A stretch of 13,184 bases of DNA. Origin: an uncultured Erysipelotrichaceae bacterium (GTDB lineage Bacteria; Bacillota_I; Bacilli_A; RFN20; CAG-826). A program made the position numbers and the translations under genes. The notes under the pieces are model-generated. The model ran no database searches. It was not told the origin of the DNA and worked only from the letters and a program-made list of their open reading frames with translations. Location of the stretch: the NCBI GenBank assembly GCA_900321535.1, contig ONWJ01000011.1, forward strand, positions 1 through 13,184, written 5' to 3'. Shown piece by piece: positions 11,529-13,184 of the stretch. The stretch's first letter is position 1, and every line of letters starts with the position of its first letter.

Positions 11529-13184
11529 TCAGCGAACATCGAAATCAAGCTGAATTGTTTTGCTCGTTCCTTTGATTTTTAAGAAGGATTTGCAAGGTTT
11601 TTTGACTTTTTCACCGGCAACATAGATGGAGATTTGCCCACCGACCAGGTTCACTTTATTTGGTCCTAGGATTCGTAAACCATCGCCAACTTCTAATTCC
11701 AGAAGCTCATCGGCAAGATAAGATACGGTGCCAAATTCATCGACGCAGGAAACGTGGACCCTCGCTACATCATAGACATCGTCATATTCTAAAGACGTCT
11801 TATTGGCGTGCGCTTCTAGATGATATTCTTTGGATGGGCCACGCTTGATGCGCGCGACTTCTTTGCCGTCTTTATATCCAACGAATTCAAAAACGACGCC
11901 GTTGCTTCCCCAACCAACCACGTACTTTCCATACATCTGATATAAATCAGGATAGGAGTAGTGGCATTTGATCATGATCTTTAATAAGAGGAATAAATGA
12001 GAAAGCTTTAACCCGTTCATTCCGTTATGTGCGATAAAGGAGAATGCCTTCGCGACTTTCTTTTTGTCTTTTTCGCTGAACTTCTCATTGATGCGGTCCC
12101 CAACGATATCATCCAAGAGAAAGGGAGGATGAGGGAGATTAGGGAACCGTTTGCTATCTTTCTCTAGGAAACCGATGCGCTGGCCATTTACAAAAGCTTC
12201 GACCTGGTCGCAGTTTGTGTACACCCTTGCAATGGGGAGCAAAGCCGCGTTGAAATCGCTTGTTTGCAAAGAGGAATCGACCTCCATCACGATTTCTTCG
12301 CCTTGAGAAGCATAAGCGTAGCCTGCATATTTTCGGTTACGGAAAATATCGCTTACCCCATGGTAGCAAATATGGTCCATATTGCCGAAGGTCTTATGGG
12401 TGTTGTAATCAAACGCACACCATCCAATCGCACCTAATAGATGATCATCTTTATAGGCATCATTGATCATCGCCGCGTGACGGAACGCTTGCATTGCTCT
12501 GCGGTCCGTCGGGTCAGTGGATTTCGTGGGGAACATATGTCCGTTATGCTCGGTGACAAGTTTTGGTTTGCCTTTTTCTTTTTGATACGATTTTGACGGA
12601 TCTAGCCCAACGGTTTTACGGAAGTTGAAATCGTTATAGCCATAGACATCTTCTAGTAGTTCCGAGCCCTTGAAATAACGCACCCCAATCGATGGGCGAG
12701 TGGGGTCTAACTCTTTTTTGATGGCCTGAATACTGGAGTACAATTCGTTATCATCCACGGATTCGTCGATACGCAATCCATACATGACTACGCTAGGATG
12801 ATTCCGCTCTTTCAGAATCATTCTTTTTGCAAAATCTTTGCAATTCTCCCTCCAAATGGGATTATCAGAGATGAATTGCCAGCCTGGAATCTCATCAATT
12901 AAGAGAAGTCCTAGGCGGTCGCATTCGGCCAAAAAAGACTCATCTTGAGGGTAATGAGAAGTGCGTACAAGATTCACGCCTAAATCATGCTTTAAGATGC
13001 GCGCATCATCGATTTGCATCGCATCTGGCGCGGCAGCGCCGACATAAGGATAGGTTTGATGACGGTTGAGCCCTCTGATTTTGATGCGCTTGCCATTGAT
13101 GTATAAACCATCTTCTTGGACCTTGATAGAACGGAAGCCAGTTACAATACTTCTAACGTCCTCCCCATAATGAAGTCGGAATTC
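11529..13184 (-). CDS. Glycoside hydrolase family 2 enzyme (beta-galactosidase/beta-glucuronidase type), 5' end beyond window
   Basis: The last 551 codons of a GH2 family glycosidase are present; the frame is open to the right edge, so the ATG at 13019 is internal. The segment GLYINGKRIKIRGLNRHQTYPY just before it is the conserved entry into the GH2 catalytic TIM barrel. NLVRTSHYPQ and LGLLLIDEIPGW follow. The acid/base Glu is in GLRIDESVDD (residue 141 of the partial protein, codon 12764-12762), and the likely nucleophile Glu is in LVTEHNGHMFP (residue 212). The Asn that normally precedes the acid/base Glu is Asp here (GAC). C-terminal beta-sandwich domains follow the barrel. No signal peptide can be judged. 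The substrate is unknown, though plant or host beta-glycosides are typical. It converges on the ezrA operon across 39 bp with no clear terminator. Confidence 0.9.
   Translation of the reverse strand, partial: EFRLHYGEDVRSIVTGFRSIKVQEDGLYINGKRIKIRGLNRHQTYPYVGAAAPDAMQIDDARILKHDLGVNLVRTSHYPQDESFLAECDRLGLLLIDEIPGWQFISDNPIWRENCKDFAKRMILKERNHPSVVMYGLRIDESVDDNELYSSIQAIKKELDPTRPSIGVRYFKGSELLEDVYGYNDFNFRKTVGLDPSKSYQKEKGKPKLVTEHNGHMFPTKSTDPTDRRAMQAFRHAAMINDAYKDDHLLGAIGWCAFDYNTHKTFGNMDHICYHGVSDIFRNRKYAGYAYASQGEEIVMEVDSSLQTSDFNAALLPIARVYTNCDQVEAFVNGQRIGFLEKDSKRFPNLPHPPFLLDDIVGDRINEKFSEKDKKKVAKAFSFIAHNGMNGLKLSHLFLLLKIMIKCHYSYPDLYQMYGKYVVGWGSNGVVFEFVGYKDGKEVARIKRGPSKEYHLEAHANKTSLEYDDVYDVARVHVSCVDEFGTVSYLADELLELEVGDGLRILGPNKVNLVGGQISIYVAGEKVKKPCKSFLKIKGTSKTIQLDFDVR

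Noticed and set aside
13179..13184. GAATTC at the very end as a cloning junction
   Set aside because: Other EcoRI sites occur inside the window (in tyrS and ezrA), and the GH2 frame runs through the last codons naturally, so the edge may be coincidence.

Overview
The window reads as chromosome from a walled, low-to-moderate GC Firmicute of the Bacilli/Erysipelotrichia type, probably host-associated (inference). EzrA, a long Cys-free S4 protein and the neighbour order ezrA - cysteine desulfurase - thiI are Firmicutes hallmarks. TGG is used for Trp and TGA ends several genes (thiI, the DUF3737 gene, the desulfurase gene), so the standard code is used rather than the Mycoplasma code. EzrA argues for a dividing, walled cell. 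No transposase, integrase, phage gene, CRISPR array, rRNA or tRNA is visible.

Layout. Positions 1-325 hold no convincing gene, but positions 106-281 carry nine copies of a 13-bp palindrome (TATACA-S-TGTATA and close variants), followed by a terminator for the minus-strand unit to the right. That unit is mgtC-like gene then inositol-monophosphatase-like gene, with a second intrinsic terminator placed at their junction. tyrS diverges from mgtC and is interrupted by an in-frame TAA just before its S4 domain. A bidirectional terminator separates it from a minus-strand ASCH-domain gene. rpsD (minus) follows, with its own terminator, a strong promoter and a leader of about 150 nt that probably binds S4.

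The plus-strand unit from 4954 to 11489 is one tightly packed operon: ezrA, nifS-type cysteine desulfurase, thiI, a DUF3737 beta-helix protein, a PatB/MalY-type C-S lyase and a small membrane protein. Every junction overlaps or is 2 nt apart. The desulfurase and ThiI form the known sulfur relay to tRNA 4-thiouridine; the C-S lyase may add a sulfur amino acid link (inference). The lyase gene has an in-frame TGA at codon 16. At the right edge a minus-strand glycoside hydrolase family 2 gene lacks its 5' end.

Two patterns stand out. First, the mgtC, ASCH and ezrA genes have a -10 hexamer exactly 6 nt before the ATG and no usable Shine-Dalgarno site, with tyrS close to this at 9 nt. This predicts leaderless mRNAs at heads of transcription units, while thiI, the DUF3737 gene, the membrane protein gene and rpsD keep Shine-Dalgarno sites. 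Second, two normally conserved enzyme genes within 7 kb each carry a single in-frame stop with intact coding sequence on both sides.
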